A stretch of DNA of 64,000 nucleotides. Origin: Isoetes taiwanensis. Its lineage: Eukaryota; Streptophyta; Lycopodiopsida; Isoetales; Isoetaceae. Within the stretch, counting starts at the first letter, position 1. Every line of letters begins with the position of its first letter. Shown here piece after piece: positions 33,591-44,967 of this stretch. The translations under genes and the position numbers were made by a program. The stretch lies in assembly GCA_021234155.1 (NCBI GenBank), contig JAJEKV010000002.1, positions 28,574,262 through 28,638,261 on the forward strand. The letters run 5' to 3'. The notes under the pieces were generated by a model. That model had not been told where the DNA came from. It was given only the letters and a program-made list of their open reading frames with translations, and ran no database searches.

Positions 33591-35712
33591 GCAGGGTTGC
33601 CTAACCCCCCCTGCACAAAAGACTGCAATTCTAGCTATGCCACGTGTTGTGCCACGTCACCCAAAATCAATTTGAGCCGTCCGATTCTCTAATTTCGAAT
33701 CCTACGGCCACGGAAATTAGAAAACTCTAAAAATTCTCTGCCGTACTCGGCTATGGCAGATCCGGATGGCGACGGCGGTAGTGTTTCTCTTTCTACCTAT
33801 ATGGTGGCATAGCTCTTGAGCCTCGCTTGGCCTTTGAGGTACATGCACTAGTTATAACTAGAGGACAAAATCCTTTTGAGCAACATAAGTTTGGGTATGG
33901 AGAGCGGTGCTCGGCTATGGCGGCGCACAAATCCTTTTCGCTTTGAGAATGTTGTAGTCGCGGAATCTTCTTTTCATGTTTACTTCAAAAACAGTGTCCA
34001 GTAAGAAAACTACGATGTCTATGGCAGAGATGTTCTTCCCCTTTTTATATTTGTCATCCCTTTTCCATTATATTTTCCCCGAGACCTCCGGGATATTCAT
34101 TTTGCCGATTAGGTCAAACGCCCTTCTTGGAGTAGCATTTGCTTAATAATGATCCATCGCTTGAACATAACATCAATACCATCGAACGGGTATTGCAGGA
34201 TCCCATAACATCAACGCCCAAGAAGTATTTGATGGTCTCAGACTGCACGTAAGGATGTTTTTTCGCGGCTTTGTTTGCGTGCCCAAAAAATCTGCATTGT
34301 GGAAGCATGATTTGGGGTTCGTTTCCTTGAAGATAAGATCGGAGGATCTATGTAAATAAGGCTGTGTTTTCGTTGCTTGGAAATTTGGTGGTGCACGCCG
34401 GATCCGTGGCTAACACCTCAAGGAAGTACGCAAAAGCCACTTTGGAATAGGGCAAGAAGCAACGGATTTGGGTGTCGCGCAAAAGATATCCGTAACTTAC
34501 GCTTATGTCTTCTAACAATTCAAGGTTGGTGGTGGGCACTTGAGATTATTGAAAGCGCATTTGCATTTGGTTATGTTTCTTTTCCTTTGATGAATAGGAA
34601 ACATTTTGAAGTTTTGCAAAGATACGTAAAGTGGAGAGGAGAAGTATGAATTAGGTATAATCTCTTTTTCTGTTCTTTCTAGCTCGAGACCAAAATGCAA
34701 CTCTGCAAAAATTGGGCGATCTTTGCATTTTATGATTTGCGCATATGCACGTTTGTGATTTGTTTCTTACTTGAAAGAGCCATTTCCTTACCATGCAAGA
34801 AAGTAATGCATTAAATAGCGGGAATAGTTCCGCTGTGCTCTTTGTGTTTAGTCCGCTCCATAGATTTCTACAAAAGGGCTCAAGTGTTTTGTCATAGTCG
34901 AAGCTTCCAGTTCCATGTTGCCATGCTACGGTGTTGACTTCATTCGACAAAGATGTTTTTGACGATTTTAGTCTAGCAAAAATCAAATTTTTGTCTTTTT
35001 GGTTATAAACTAATCCTTTGTGCCTTACGCAAACGAAGTTAGTAGACCTAAGATTGTGGCCTCTTTCTTTTTCGTTTGATTGATTAGAAGTTCTTGTGAT
35101 GAAGCTATAGTTGAAGAACATAAACCGGTACCAAGATATGGATTACGAGAGACCAAGTATATCAAGTTGGAGTATTGGAAGGAAAATACACATACATATG
35201 AATGCAAGGAACAACAAAAGGAGGTCTCTAAGCGAATCCTTTGTGCCTTCTCGCAAACGAGGTAAATTTGAAAATTATTCAAGTCTTGTAGATGGAAACT
35301 AATGCATAACTTGCCTTTTTATCCAGATTGCACTTCGTAAGAAAGTTTGAACTTAGAGTCGCTTTGAGAGTTTCAAACGTTTTCCTTCTATTCATGCTTT
35401 AATTTGGCAAGAAAACGTGCAAAAATTGTATAGCAAGGCCAAGTTTTGTTATAAAGATAGACATACGAGACCAAGCCTTACAATTCTTTGCAAAAATGAG
35501 AGAGAAGAGTGGCTAAAGCCGATAAGGTCACATTTAGCAAAGCATTCTTAACGTTTGCTCTCTTGGCCAATAGTTTGGACAAATAAAACTTATTTGTATT
35601 GTGCACTATATTTAGGATTCCAAAGTGTAAGTGTAGGATTTCAAGAAGATAAACACGCTCTAAAACTATAAAGTCAGTCTTGAATTTTAGTAGCTCTACA
35701 ATTACAAATTTC

Positions 35713-36092
35713 AAGATGTGCAAAAGGTTCATTTAATAGACAAGACTTGATTATGTGCTTGAATACACGTAAGGCTTTACCTTTCTCGATACTTCTTCAT
35801 TCTGCTCCACATATAGGTTGCCATGCTATAGAGAAATATTTGGCTTCATAAGCAATAATTGCATGCATGGTAATGATATGCATGATTTAAAGATGTAAAA
35901 AAGGTTCATTTATTAGATAGCACACATAATCGATGATCTAAAGTTGTATAAGAGATTCATTTAACAGGCAACACTAGCTTATGTGCTTAAATACACAACA
36001 CCTTTTTAGAATATACTTCCTCATTTTGCTCCACATACGGTGGCCATGCCATGCCATGAGAGGAATATTGACTTCATAAGCAACTAATGCAT
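35713..36092. repeat. Degenerate direct repeat, about 155 bp per unit
   Basis: 35713-35870 and 35941-36092 share the order AAGGTTCATTTA..TTATGTGCTT..TTCTGCTCCACATA..GCCATGC..CTTCATAAGCAA with many substitutions. The intervening DNA (35890-35930) carries a third partial copy. Confidence 0.6.
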
Positions 36093-36167
36093 GAAGATAA
36101 TATTTAATTATTTATACATGCTAGAGAAACTTACTTCGGAAAAATAACCATACACAACAATTATAAC

Positions 36168-36330
36168 AGCGAGCATATTTACAAGCTCCCAATGTAAGCC
36201 CCAAGCAATGTAACATATAAATATTCACTATAAAGCATTTAAAAGAAATCCTATAAATCACATAGCGAGCATATTTACATACTCCAAATGTGCGGCCCAC
36301 AAAGTAAGATAAAATACAATATTTACTATA
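36168..36330. repeat. Degenerate tandem repeat, 96-bp period
   Basis: AGCGAGCATATTTACA starts at 36168 and 36264, followed in both by similar sequence ending in ATTTACTATA or ATTCACTATA. Confidence 0.7.
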
Positions 36331-36526
36331 TTTCAACCTAAGCTTTTGTCATTATGAAAACAAAAAAAAACAAATCCCGTATAGTCCATTGTTGATAGCT
36401 TGTGGCATCATTGAAAGGTTCCAACTTTTACCCTAATTAGCATGGCAAGGATGACCCCTCGAAGAAAGTGAGAGACTGGAGACTAAAGGCTAACTAGCAC
36501 AAAACTAGGAGTGCGAGGACCAAAAT

Positions 36527-36694
36527 ATGCAGGACAAGCAGATAGGGTTTGATCACGAAATGGAGGCAGATGTGCACTTGCTACATGACAAGGCCACCTT
36601 GACACGAAAGATTGAAGACACGCCGAAGATCAACAAGAAGGTCCTTCAGAGGTTACGGGATCGTTGTTCCACTCAAAGCTTTAAGAGATATTGA
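36527..36694 (+). CDS. Short hypothetical ORF, 55 codons
   Basis: Reads MQDKQIGFDHEMEADVHLL, then KIEDTPKINKKVLQRL. The stop falls in a 28-bp tandem repeat; read one base over, the sequence continues as LKALRDIDAT and AMRDIDATLSNVKELGVF to a stop at about 36760. It is probably the C-terminal part of a helical protein damaged by the repeat. No family recognised. Confidence 0.3.
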   Translation: MQDKQIGFDHEMEADVHLLHDKATLTRKIEDTPKINKKVLQRLRDRCSTQSFKRY

Positions 36695-36726
36695 TGCAAC
36701 TCAAAGCTATGAGAGATATCGATGCA
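36671..36726. repeat. 28-bp tandem duplication
   Basis: ACTCAAAGCT..GATGCA at 36671-36698 and again at 36699-36726 with two differences. As 28 is not a multiple of three it disrupts the frame. Confidence 0.85.
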
Positions 36727-36761
36727 ACACTCTCTAATGTGAAGGAGCTAGGTGTCTTTTG

Positions 36762-37399
36762 AATGTTGTTTCATTGTGTCTTTTGAGCATCTCTATTATT
36801 TACCGTTTTTTAATACCTTTAAACTTTTGATTGCAATGGACAAGATCCTAAGCTATGCAATCACGAAAATACGGGATGTTCCTTGCAGAATATTAGCGTT
36901 CCATTGGACTTGGCTTGACATTGTAGGTCTCAGCTGATATCTGTGAACATGCTAGCACACATTAATATTTTATAAATTTTTCCTTTGCCTCAACCCTGCC
37001 CTTGTGCTAGTTTTTTTTTTTTGGGAGAACAGGCACGGCACTGCGGAAGTGTGTGGAAGTCCTGCCGTGCAAAAAAAAACAGTGCCGTGCAAGTGGAATC
37101 TTGGAATGCATACGATACGCCGGCGGTAAAAATCTCGAAGTTGGAATGGCCTCTTGCTGCACATTTGAAGCTCCCTTTCATGCGAATGTACTTATGTCTG
37201 CTCCAGAACTAAATGGAAGACGGTCAGTTCAGACTTGCATTTTCCAAAATAAATTGATATTATATAGAAATTTCCATGTCTGAATGTTCGCTTAGAATTA
37301 CGAAGTTAGTGTAGTATCATCAAGCTTCACGCTCTCAAGCTCATTTACGCGGCAACTTTCCTTTTCAGATCGTGTGGGCTGTATGGACGTCTATGTCAG
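36762..37399. other. Region upstream of the PPR gene; inverted repeat
   Basis: GCACGGCACTG (37033-37043) and its complement (37080-37090) form a stem. 37330-37376 ends in a pyrimidine tract and CAG, a possible acceptor before the PPR frame. No other gene seen. Confidence 0.4.
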
Positions 37400-39304
37400 A
37401 TGCCCACAGAATGTAGAAAAGATCCCCACTTGGAGAGTGTCAACCAACAAAAGTTTTTTCCAGAATCATCCCATGTCTTTAATATGGAAAATCAAGATGG
37501 TAGGGGGGAGTTTGCATGGTTACTCGAGATATGCATTAAGAAAAAAGCATTGGCGGAAGGGAAGAAGGTTCATACATGTATCCTAAAGCATGAGTTGATG
37601 CTAGACTTATTCTTAGGAAATACACTCATCAACATGTATACGAAGTGTGGAAGTCTGCAGAGTGCAGTTGAAGTTTTTGATTCAATGCAGAAGCGTAATG
37701 TCTTTACCTGGACAATGGTAATAACCGGTTATATAAGAAATAGGCATGCTTTGGTAGCTCTTCAGCTTTTTCAACAAATGCAACGTGAGGGGGTGAATCC
37801 AAACCGGGTTACATTCACATGTGCTATCACTGCCTGTGCTGCAGTAAGTGCTCTGGACTTTGGCAAACAAATTCATAACCATATTATACAAGTTGGCTGC
37901 AACACGGATGTCTTTGTGGCCAGTGCATTAATTGACATGTATGCAAAATTTGGAAACCTTGAAGAGGCACGGAACTTGTTCAACCAGATGACGATGCGCA
38001 ATGTTGTCTCATGGAATACAATGATCACAGGATATGTCCGGCATGGTGATAGCAATGAGGCCTGCTCCCTCTTTAGAAAATTGGACCAAGAAGGTATAAA
38101 ACCAGATAAAACAACATTTACAAGCATTCTAATGGCGTGCAAGGATTTATCATTAGTCAAACAAATCCATGCCCGCATCATGATGTCTGATTGTGGACTC
38201 GACTTTTTCCTGACAACTTCTCTTGTTGACACCTATATAAAGTGTGGCGATACAAAAAGTGCTCGTGTTTTGTTCGATACCATGCCAATGAAGGACGTTG
38301 TTTCGTGGACGTCAATGCTTGGCGGGTACGCAGAGCATGCTGATGAAGAAGCTTTTAGGTTGTTTCGTCAGATGCAACAAGAAGGCATACAGCAGAACGA
38401 AGCAACCTACATAAATATTCTCTCCACATGCTTGAATATGCAGCAGGTGAAGTATATTCACACATTTATAGTTCAAGCCAAATGTTCAATTAATATGTTT
38501 GTAGGCACTTCACTTGTTGATGCATATGTCAAATATGGGAGTGTAGAGGATGCTCGTATTGTATTTGAAACTATAGGATCAAGAGACATAGTATTATGGA
38601 ACACAATGATTGCAGGATATGCTGAAGATGGTGATGTAGAAGACACCTTCTCTCTTCTTCATCAAATGCAAAAAGAGGGGCTGAATCCAAACAAGGTTAC
38701 TTTTCTTGCTGTATTAAGAATATGCAGCAGTGTAGCAGGTCTAGAACAAGGAAAGCAGATTCATACCAGTATTATGGAAGCAGGATGCGAACTCGACGTG
38801 TCTATAGGCAATACACTCATTAGGATGTACTCTAAATGTGGTAGCATAAGAGACGCCCAGTATCTTTTTGATAAAATGGTGACACGAGATATCATATCCT
38901 GGACATCAATGCTTGCAGGCTATTCCCAGCATGGTGATTACAAGGAGGTTCTTAAAATATTTTTAAACATGCAATTACAAGGTATTAAGCCAGATAAGAT
39001 TACTTTCGTTTGTATCCTATCTGCCTTTAGTCAGGTTGGTTTAGTGAATGAAGGTATTCATTTTTTTGTTTGCATGATCTGTGACCATGCAAGTACTCCT
39101 GCAGATGATCATTATGCATGTGTAGTTGATCTTTTAGGCCGCGTGGGAGACATAGATGAGGGAGAGGACCTTATTACTATGGCACCACTTGGACCAGGCA
39201 CCATAGTGTGGATGGCCTTCGTAAATGCATGTAAAAGTCATCACATGCAAGAGAAACAAGAAATGCAACACATTATCAAGCAACCACGAAGCAGTTTGCT
39301 TTGA
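37400..39304 (+). CDS. PLS-type pentatricopeptide repeat protein
   Basis: A 634-codon intact frame. PPR proteins bind organelle RNA one base per repeat. It begins near FAWLLEICIKKKALAEGKKV and carries about five P-L-S triplets marked by LGNTLINMYTKCGS, VFDSMQKRNVFTWTMVITGY, EGVNPNRVTFTCAITAC and their relatives, each about 100 residues apart. It ends with an E-like start (HYACVVDLLGRVGDIDEGED, IVWMAFVNACKSHHM) and then an unrelated tail (QEKQEMQHIIKQPRSSLL). The rest of the E domain and any DYW deaminase domain are absent. The start may be Met 29 (37484), since homology begins just after it. Editing or processing of a mitochondrial or plastid transcript is likely, but the truncated end may have impaired it. 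No clear targeting peptide precedes the repeats, so the 5' end could be missing. Confidence 0.88.
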   Translation: MPTECRKDPHLESVNQQKFFPESSHVFNMENQDGRGEFAWLLEICIKKKALAEGKKVHTCILKHELMLDLFLGNTLINMYTKCGSLQSAVEVFDSMQKRNVFTWTMVITGYIRNRHALVALQLFQQMQREGVNPNRVTFTCAITACAAVSALDFGKQIHNHIIQVGCNTDVFVASALIDMYAKFGNLEEARNLFNQMTMRNVVSWNTMITGYVRHGDSNEACSLFRKLDQEGIKPDKTTFTSILMACKDLSLVKQIHARIMMSDCGLDFFLTTSLVDTYIKCGDTKSARVLFDTMPMKDVVSWTSMLGGYAEHADEEAFRLFRQMQQEGIQQNEATYINILSTCLNMQQVKYIHTFIVQAKCSINMFVGTSLVDAYVKYGSVEDARIVFETIGSRDIVLWNTMIAGYAEDGDVEDTFSLLHQMQKEGLNPNKVTFLAVLRICSSVAGLEQGKQIHTSIMEAGCELDVSIGNTLIRMYSKCGSIRDAQYLFDKMVTRDIISWTSMLAGYSQHGDYKEVLKIFLNMQLQGIKPDKITFVCILSAFSQVGLVNEGIHFFVCMICDHASTPADDHYACVVDLLGRVGDIDEGEDLITMAPLGPGTIVWMAFVNACKSHHMQEKQEMQHIIKQPRSSLL

Positions 39305-40433
39305 ATGCCAAATTCTGACTGACGATCTGGTGAGATTGTTAAAACGGGTATCAGACCAGATTGGGGCTCTATCTAAAGTTGTGTTGGATATCAAAGAAAC
39401 AAACAACATTCTATGGTTGACCTGCCACATTATGGGGAAGCCTGTGCCAATGGTTGCTGAAGTCTGGAATTACAAGTTTGTGGAGTTCATGACAGATAGC
39501 AATTGAATTGTGCAATTGGAGGCATGTTCTACCTGAGAAACAAGTAAGCAACCATACAAGGGTTGATATCAAGAATCCTAGATGAATGCATAAAGAAATT
39601 AGAGTGATCAAGAATAACTTAGAGAACCTTGGGAAAATTATGCATTTTGCACAAACAATCCCTTACAAGGATGTATGCCTGTATGTAATGCTGCTCAGAG
39701 AGACATGATTCGTACCAATAATATGTAAGTTCCAAGCAAATTGCTTAAGGGAACATGTTATCACCTTAAGCAATGTAACCGGGCATTGGAATATGAGAGA
39801 ACTTTGAGAAGAAAAATTATGCATTTTACATGAACATTTTCATACGAGAATGTACATCTATATGTTAGGTGTGCATAGACAGACATGCTTCATATGAAGA
39901 ACAATCTTATAAAGGGTGTAAGGGTTGTGCACAGCCAGACATGATTAGCATGAAAACAATCTCATAGAGATGTATATCTATATGTTACGGGCAGTCATGA
40001 TCATATGATATCAAATAGTTCATGAGAAATTGTGGAGAGGAACATGCCACCATCATGCAGCAAGTAGGTCTATTTACACCCCCTTTTATGTGAAACTTCT
40101 AATATGAATACTTCAAGTTGTTCATAAAATTTAACGATGAAGGTGAAGAAAGGGATTTAAGCCCAGGTATTCATGATGTTTGAGTTCTTTTATGAACTCT
40201 AGTTCTGGCTTTCCAAGGGCCATGGAAGGCGGACCAAGTGTATTTTGACAATCGGTTTTTTATGCTTTCCCCACTTCCTTTTCTTGGTTTTTCTTTTTGG
40301 TTCATTCTATATCGAGGAGTAGAGTTTCTTCTGGCTTGCAATAACCTTCACCAAACCCAGGGTTTAAGCATTTCGCTCTGTCGTCATCAAATATCGATTC
40401 CTTTTTGTCAGGATAAGGTTTTCTGTTATGATT
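39305..40433. other. PPR 3' region, no further gene
   Basis: An open frame (39225-39506, plus) reads LTDDLVRLLKRVSDQIGALS and VVLDIKETNNILWL just after the PPR stop. It overlaps the PPR end and is not a canonical E+/DYW domain. 39840-40090 has diffuse repeats of CATACGAGAATGTACATCTATATGTTA type. Confidence 0.35.
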
Positions 40434-41985
40434 GAAAGCTTTTAGATTGTTCTGGCAGATGCAACATAAAGGTATACAACAACCTAAAGCCCATATGCGT
40501 CAATATGCAGCAGGTGAAGTTATTGACCCATTTATAATTCATGCCACTTGTCCAATATTGTGGGCACTTATTTTGTCGATGCATATGATCTTTTAGGTTG
40601 TGTTGTCAATGCACGGAAACGCATTGCTATGGAGACATGCAACAACATGTTGTCAGGAAACTACATAGCAGTTTGAATTGAAGGGTAAAAGTGACGAGGC
40701 TAGTAAATTGTTTTGGTTCAGGACATGCACAGTGATGGCATCAAAAGTAGACATGGTTGTCATTCCTTACGGTACTCAAGGCTTGCAGCTTTGGCAGAAA
40801 ATATCTCAAGAGGTGGTTCATGCTTGTCCAAATAAGGGCGCATGTCAGCCACGTGTTCTTGGCAGCTTCTCTTCTCAACATGTTTAGAAGTTTAATTGAC
40901 ACATGGACAGTGTTTCACAATTTTAAAGGAAGAGATGTGGTTTTATGGATTGCCATGTTTGCAGCATTTGGATATAATGGAAATGGAAAGGGACCCGTTA
41001 GAAGTTTTCAGAGAAATGATAATTGATTCTGAAGATATGACTGAATATGAATAGGATGAAGACTCTGCAAATATGAATAGGATGAAGACTCTGCAAGGAT
41101 AGAATGAGATAGACGATCTAGCTAGTCTAGTGAGTGAACTCTGAATGAATAACAATGAAGCGTGACTATGGCTTTATAGGAGAGCCATGTCAGCAACACC
41201 TAGGTGGCATGCCTAGTCATCTATGAATAGTGACACGTGACATGTGTCTTGCTAACAGATTCCACCACACAACAGCAGTCTTGCTAGGACTCGTGATGCA
41301 TGCAGCAATTTGGAGGCTATGCAATCAAGACAAAGTTGGAATGTGACACTGCTGTAGTGTATATGTGGCCAATGTGGAAGATTGGAGACTGCAAAGTCTA
41401 GCTTCGTGGAGATGCTTAGCTCAGCCTTTTCTATTAGATTGAATCAGATGGTTTTATACCAGAACAGATGCTCAATGTCCTTGATGCATGTTCTAACTCA
41501 GCTACGCCATCAGATGGAAAATATACATATGCTCCGATTATACAAACTGCAATAGTATATTATAAGATTTTACAATTGAAATAACTTTTGAAAGAGTACC
41601 AAAACAAGACATGATTCTCTGGACTGTCATCATATCTTGGTGATTTTAGGGTAGCCCTTAAACTATTTAATGAATAGTTAAGGAGGGAGTTAGTCCAGAC
41701 GTTATAATATTCCATGCATATTGACAGTTCGGTTGCTTTGGAACAAGATTTTATCATTCATAGGCATATTTCTAACAATTCGAGTCTGATAGCGATGTAT
41801 CAGATGCTCTGGTAAATATGTCTCTCGTAAATATGTCTCTCGGAAGCTTGAAGGATGCATAGATACGTGGAGATGTAGCTTCTTGTAGTACCATGATATT
41901 AGCATATCCTGAGCAGAAGCACTTGCTCTCTCTTTCAGAAAATGCAAATGGACCAAATATTGCTACCATTCAGTTACGAGTGGTG
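40434..41985 (+). pseudogene. Decayed PPR gene copy
   Basis: 40434-40620 aligns to 38350-38570 of the intact gene (AGATGCAAC..GGTATACAACA, ATATGCAGCAGGTGAAG). Further pieces read GAHVSHVFLAASLLNMF and TVFHNFKGRDVVLWIAMFAA (40835-40970), SDGFIPEQMLNVLDACSNS (41450-41510), VPKQDMILWTVII (41600-41630) and FQKMQMD (41930-41955), all PPR-like and in order but in changing frames. 41000-41400 is unrelated filler. Confidence 0.75.
41044..41095. repeat. 26-bp perfect tandem duplication
   Basis: AATATGAATAGG..ACTCTGCA at 41044-41069 repeated exactly at 41070-41095. Confidence 0.93.
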
Positions 41986-42843
41986 AGCCTGGTGAGCCGT
42001 TATAATAATTAAAGTCCAAAATGAAATATAAGTGGAGCAACTCTTCATACCCTGTTTGCAATTGTTTAGAAGATTTTGTGGCAGCCTGTTTAACATGTAG
42101 CAGGGCCTGCGCTCCCCTTTTCCAGCAAGGGGTGGCTTGTGTACTGATAGTCAAGATGTATAGGGCAGGTTGAGAGCCATGGGCTTCTAGTGGGTGGGAG
42201 ACCCTAGAAATGTTTCGATCTTGGTTTTGCAGGAACACAAGGCATGCATAGCTAGATGCAGATGGGCCTGGCGTGATTCAGGGTTCTGGCGGTGGTTCCC
42301 TTGCTGATTCGCTTGGTGAGAAGAAGGTAGAGTGTTGCGCACAGGGGGGGCACTCCCCACAGTATTGCTACAGCATCTGGCTTGGCCACCACTATATTCA
42401 GTAGGAGCATACAGAGGATCCTGTGTTCTTGCTTGGTGGCAGACCAATGCACTTGGCTGCTCTGTTTTTCTATGGCTCTCTATCTCAAGTCTGATTTCTT
42501 CTGTTCATCTTAGGGCCAATCTTTTTGAAGCTTTGATGAAGTTGGGGCATGTGGAAAGACAAGAGCTGTGCTCCCATAGTACCTGTTTGGAGAAGAGGCC
42601 GGGTAGTCCTTGTCCAGTAGCTGGCCGTAGTTTCATCATTAGGGTCTAGAAACTTAGTCCTCCTCTTCTGTAGTATCCTACGAAGAAGAAGTTGAGAGGG
42701 ATTCTAAGAGTGCTAGGCTTAGAGTCTGGACTACTATTCATGGATCAGAGAAGTGGTAGTAGTTCCATACTCAACTATATGTACATAAATGTTTTATCAT
42801 TCGAATACAATACAGATTCTTGCCTTCAAAAAAAAAAAAAAAA
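41986..42843 (+). other. Retroposed-looking sequence with poly-A tail
   Basis: The stretch ends in a 3'-UTR-like segment and A16 at 42828-42843. No coding domain is recognised. It could be a LINE tail, a SINE or a retrocopy of a transcript. Confidence 0.35.
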
Positions 42844-43582
42844 TCATGACGACTCTAAAATATTCAATTCATCATGAAGACGTCCATTTCTAGTTTGGAT
42901 CTACATATAATTTTTGAGAATATAAAACGATTTGGTATATATGCACATTAAAATATTAAATTGACACATAGGTTATTTAGTGTAGATTAAGGTGGATTTG
43001 TATTGACATGTGTCTTATTTTATATATAAAATAGATTATGAATGACTATGCCCAAAAACGATGAATGATGAATGGTATTATAAATACAAGGAGTTTGTCG
43101 CGGCGGCCAAGGCCGCCGCGTGCATTTGAGTTGTTTTTTTTTGAGTTGTTCTGTCGAGAAGTATGTTTGATGTCCAAGCACTGCCTAATGGGTCGTTCAC
43201 ATGACGGGGCTTTTTATAAGCCCGGACCCAGTGCTGAATCAGCATTGAAATTTGTCCTCAGCACGGAGTCAGCATCGCAAGGTGCTCCTTGCGCGGGCTG
43301 ATGCCCTAAAAATTCAAGCTGATACCTCGCTGAGTCCTGATACCTCGCTGTTTTTAAGCTAGCTTAAATGGCGGTGGGAGTTCTGATGATAAAAACACCT
43401 AGTTGCATGTGAATACGTTGCTGAATAAAACGTTCAGCGTTGACCATGACTACTCAGCCAGGAGTGCGACGCACTCATCCATGTGAACCCTACATAAGAG
43501 TAGTTGTGGATTTTTGGAGAGAGTTGAATAGAAATAAAGTAATGAAGCATTTATTAGCTATAAGGGAAAAAGTGCATACATG
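42844..43582. other. No gene; strong GC palindrome
   Basis: CGCGGCGGCC-AA-GGCCGCCGCG at 43099-43120 is a perfect 10-bp-arm inverted repeat in AT-rich surroundings. 43200-43340 is rich in GCTGA motifs, including CTGATACCTCGCTG twice. No gene seen. Confidence 0.6.
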
Positions 43583-43837
43583 GTTGATGTAACGGGCATG
43601 CCAAGCTGGCCTCTCCGAGGCAGCTTAGGATCCTGTTGGTTCTATCTTATTGCTACTAACACTTGACGAGGGAGATTGGACTAATTAACATCTTATGCAA
43701 TTTGTACTCAATATGACAAGGTAAAGAATCCAATCTTTAAATTCACATTCAAGATCTCACAAATATTGAACAATCACAATGTACATATATATACATCTCA
43801 AATCTTGACAATATCAAATACACAATCAATATATCTC

Positions 43838-44221
43838 TTAAGTATGAGAGCAATCTTCATTACAAGAGCTCCTATCATCAGAGGGCTCGCTCATCAAGGC
43901 GTCTATGGCCGCCTGATCTCCTGAATCTAATGGGAGGTCATCCCCCTCATCTGCATAAAGGTGGACCTCATTGCCTTCTAGAGAGGGTTCCACAAAACCG
44001 GGGGTAGATCCCACACTAGTCTCTCTACCCGGAAGGACGGCCTTCTTGAGCTCGATCAATCCACGGCTTTGTGACACGGCCTCATCCTCTAATTCACGGA
44101 GGAAATCGAACACCTCCTCACGCCGGAACTCTGCTCCTGGAGGAAATCTCGCCTCCAGCTCTCTAATCCTATCGGGGCCTCTAACCCCGGGTCTCGGCGG
44201 CCTTACTGCTCTCGGCTCCAT
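43838..44221 (-). CDS. Open frame inside the LTR (3' LTR copy), 127 codons
   Basis: Starts MEPRAVRPPRPGVRGPDRIR, followed by EFRREEVFDFLRELEDEA and an acidic C-terminus (HLYADEGDDLPLDS, SEPSDDRSSCNEDCSHT). The twin in the other LTR keeps the same start, stop and length though the middle shifts frame. It lies in element-sense orientation in the half of the LTR nearest the internal region. No known retrotransposon protein matches. It may be a small accessory protein, a captured fragment or a chance frame. Confidence 0.4.
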   Translation of the reverse strand: MEPRAVRPPRPGVRGPDRIRELEARFPPGAEFRREEVFDFLRELEDEAVSQSRGLIELKKAVLPGRETSVGSTPGFVEPSLEGNEVHLYADEGDDLPLDSGDQAAIDALMSEPSDDRSSCNEDCSHT

Positions 44222-44372
44222 CCGGTACTGCTTACACCAACCTGGGGGTTAGTCCTAAAGACTAAGTGGGGGTCTGGAGCATTCTAAGAACTATGCAATC
44301 ACAATACTTATAACATAGCTTAAATAAGTTTACCACCAATAGTCCCACTGCATCCAACCAACCAGATTAGTA

Positions 44373-44466
44373 GCATACATATATTCCAATAACACATCAT
44401 GTTCCATGCAATCTCAGCAGCATACATATATTCCAATAACACATCATGTTCCATGCAATCCCAGCA
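44373..44466. repeat. 47-bp tandem repeat in the 3' LTR
   Basis: Two adjacent 47-bp units (44373-44419, 44420-44466) with one difference. The same pair is at 51974-52067 in the other LTR, so it predates insertion. Confidence 0.9.
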
Positions 44467-44967
44467 GCATCCAGTGCCTACTCCGGTTCTAACATGCCAC
44501 CCGGGCTGATCAGGCCCCTGCGACCAATCTGGCGGGGTTTGCCTCATGTGTACACACCCATCCACGCTGCGTCCAGCACTGGAGGACCACTTTTAGCCAT
44601 GTAGCGCGACAAAGAATCCAGCCAGGATAACAATGCCCGATGTCACGCACAAACACAACCGTAAGTCCATGCCATCGCACATGGACCCCGGCCCCCGGAG
44701 ATTATGCACTTATGCAATATTTTCACATGCTTTACATGTCCTTATAACCACACAGCATCATACATGATGGTAATACCAGCTAAAATAGCTCATATGCATA
44801 TCCTATGCATTATCTTTACATGTGCATCACAAATACCATGCCCATACCACATTAGCATATCACATACATTCATATGGGTACAATGACATGAATATGTAAA
44901 ACAACCATGACCACATAATATTCCCAATTCTACCTTTAGTTCTATATTAGCAAGCTTGGAATCATGG

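Larger units (their letters stand above)
33591..36526. other. Unassigned AT-rich region with degenerate duplications
   Basis: 33610-33670 holds CCACGTGTTG and GCCACGTCAC, G-box-like motifs ahead of a short frame at 33752 (MADPDGDGGSVSLS, then stop). A piece near 33930-34080 (FRFENVVVAESSFHVYF) is coding-like but broken. 35080-35260 reads VPRYGLRETKYIKLEYWKE, function unknown. A 29-bp phrase at 35012-35040 recurs at 35235-35263. I cannot support a gene here. Confidence 0.3.

Noticed and set aside
42187-42447. Minus frame of 86 codons, Gln/His-rich
   Set aside because: No homology visible and opposite in strand to the poly-A-tailed sequence it lies in.
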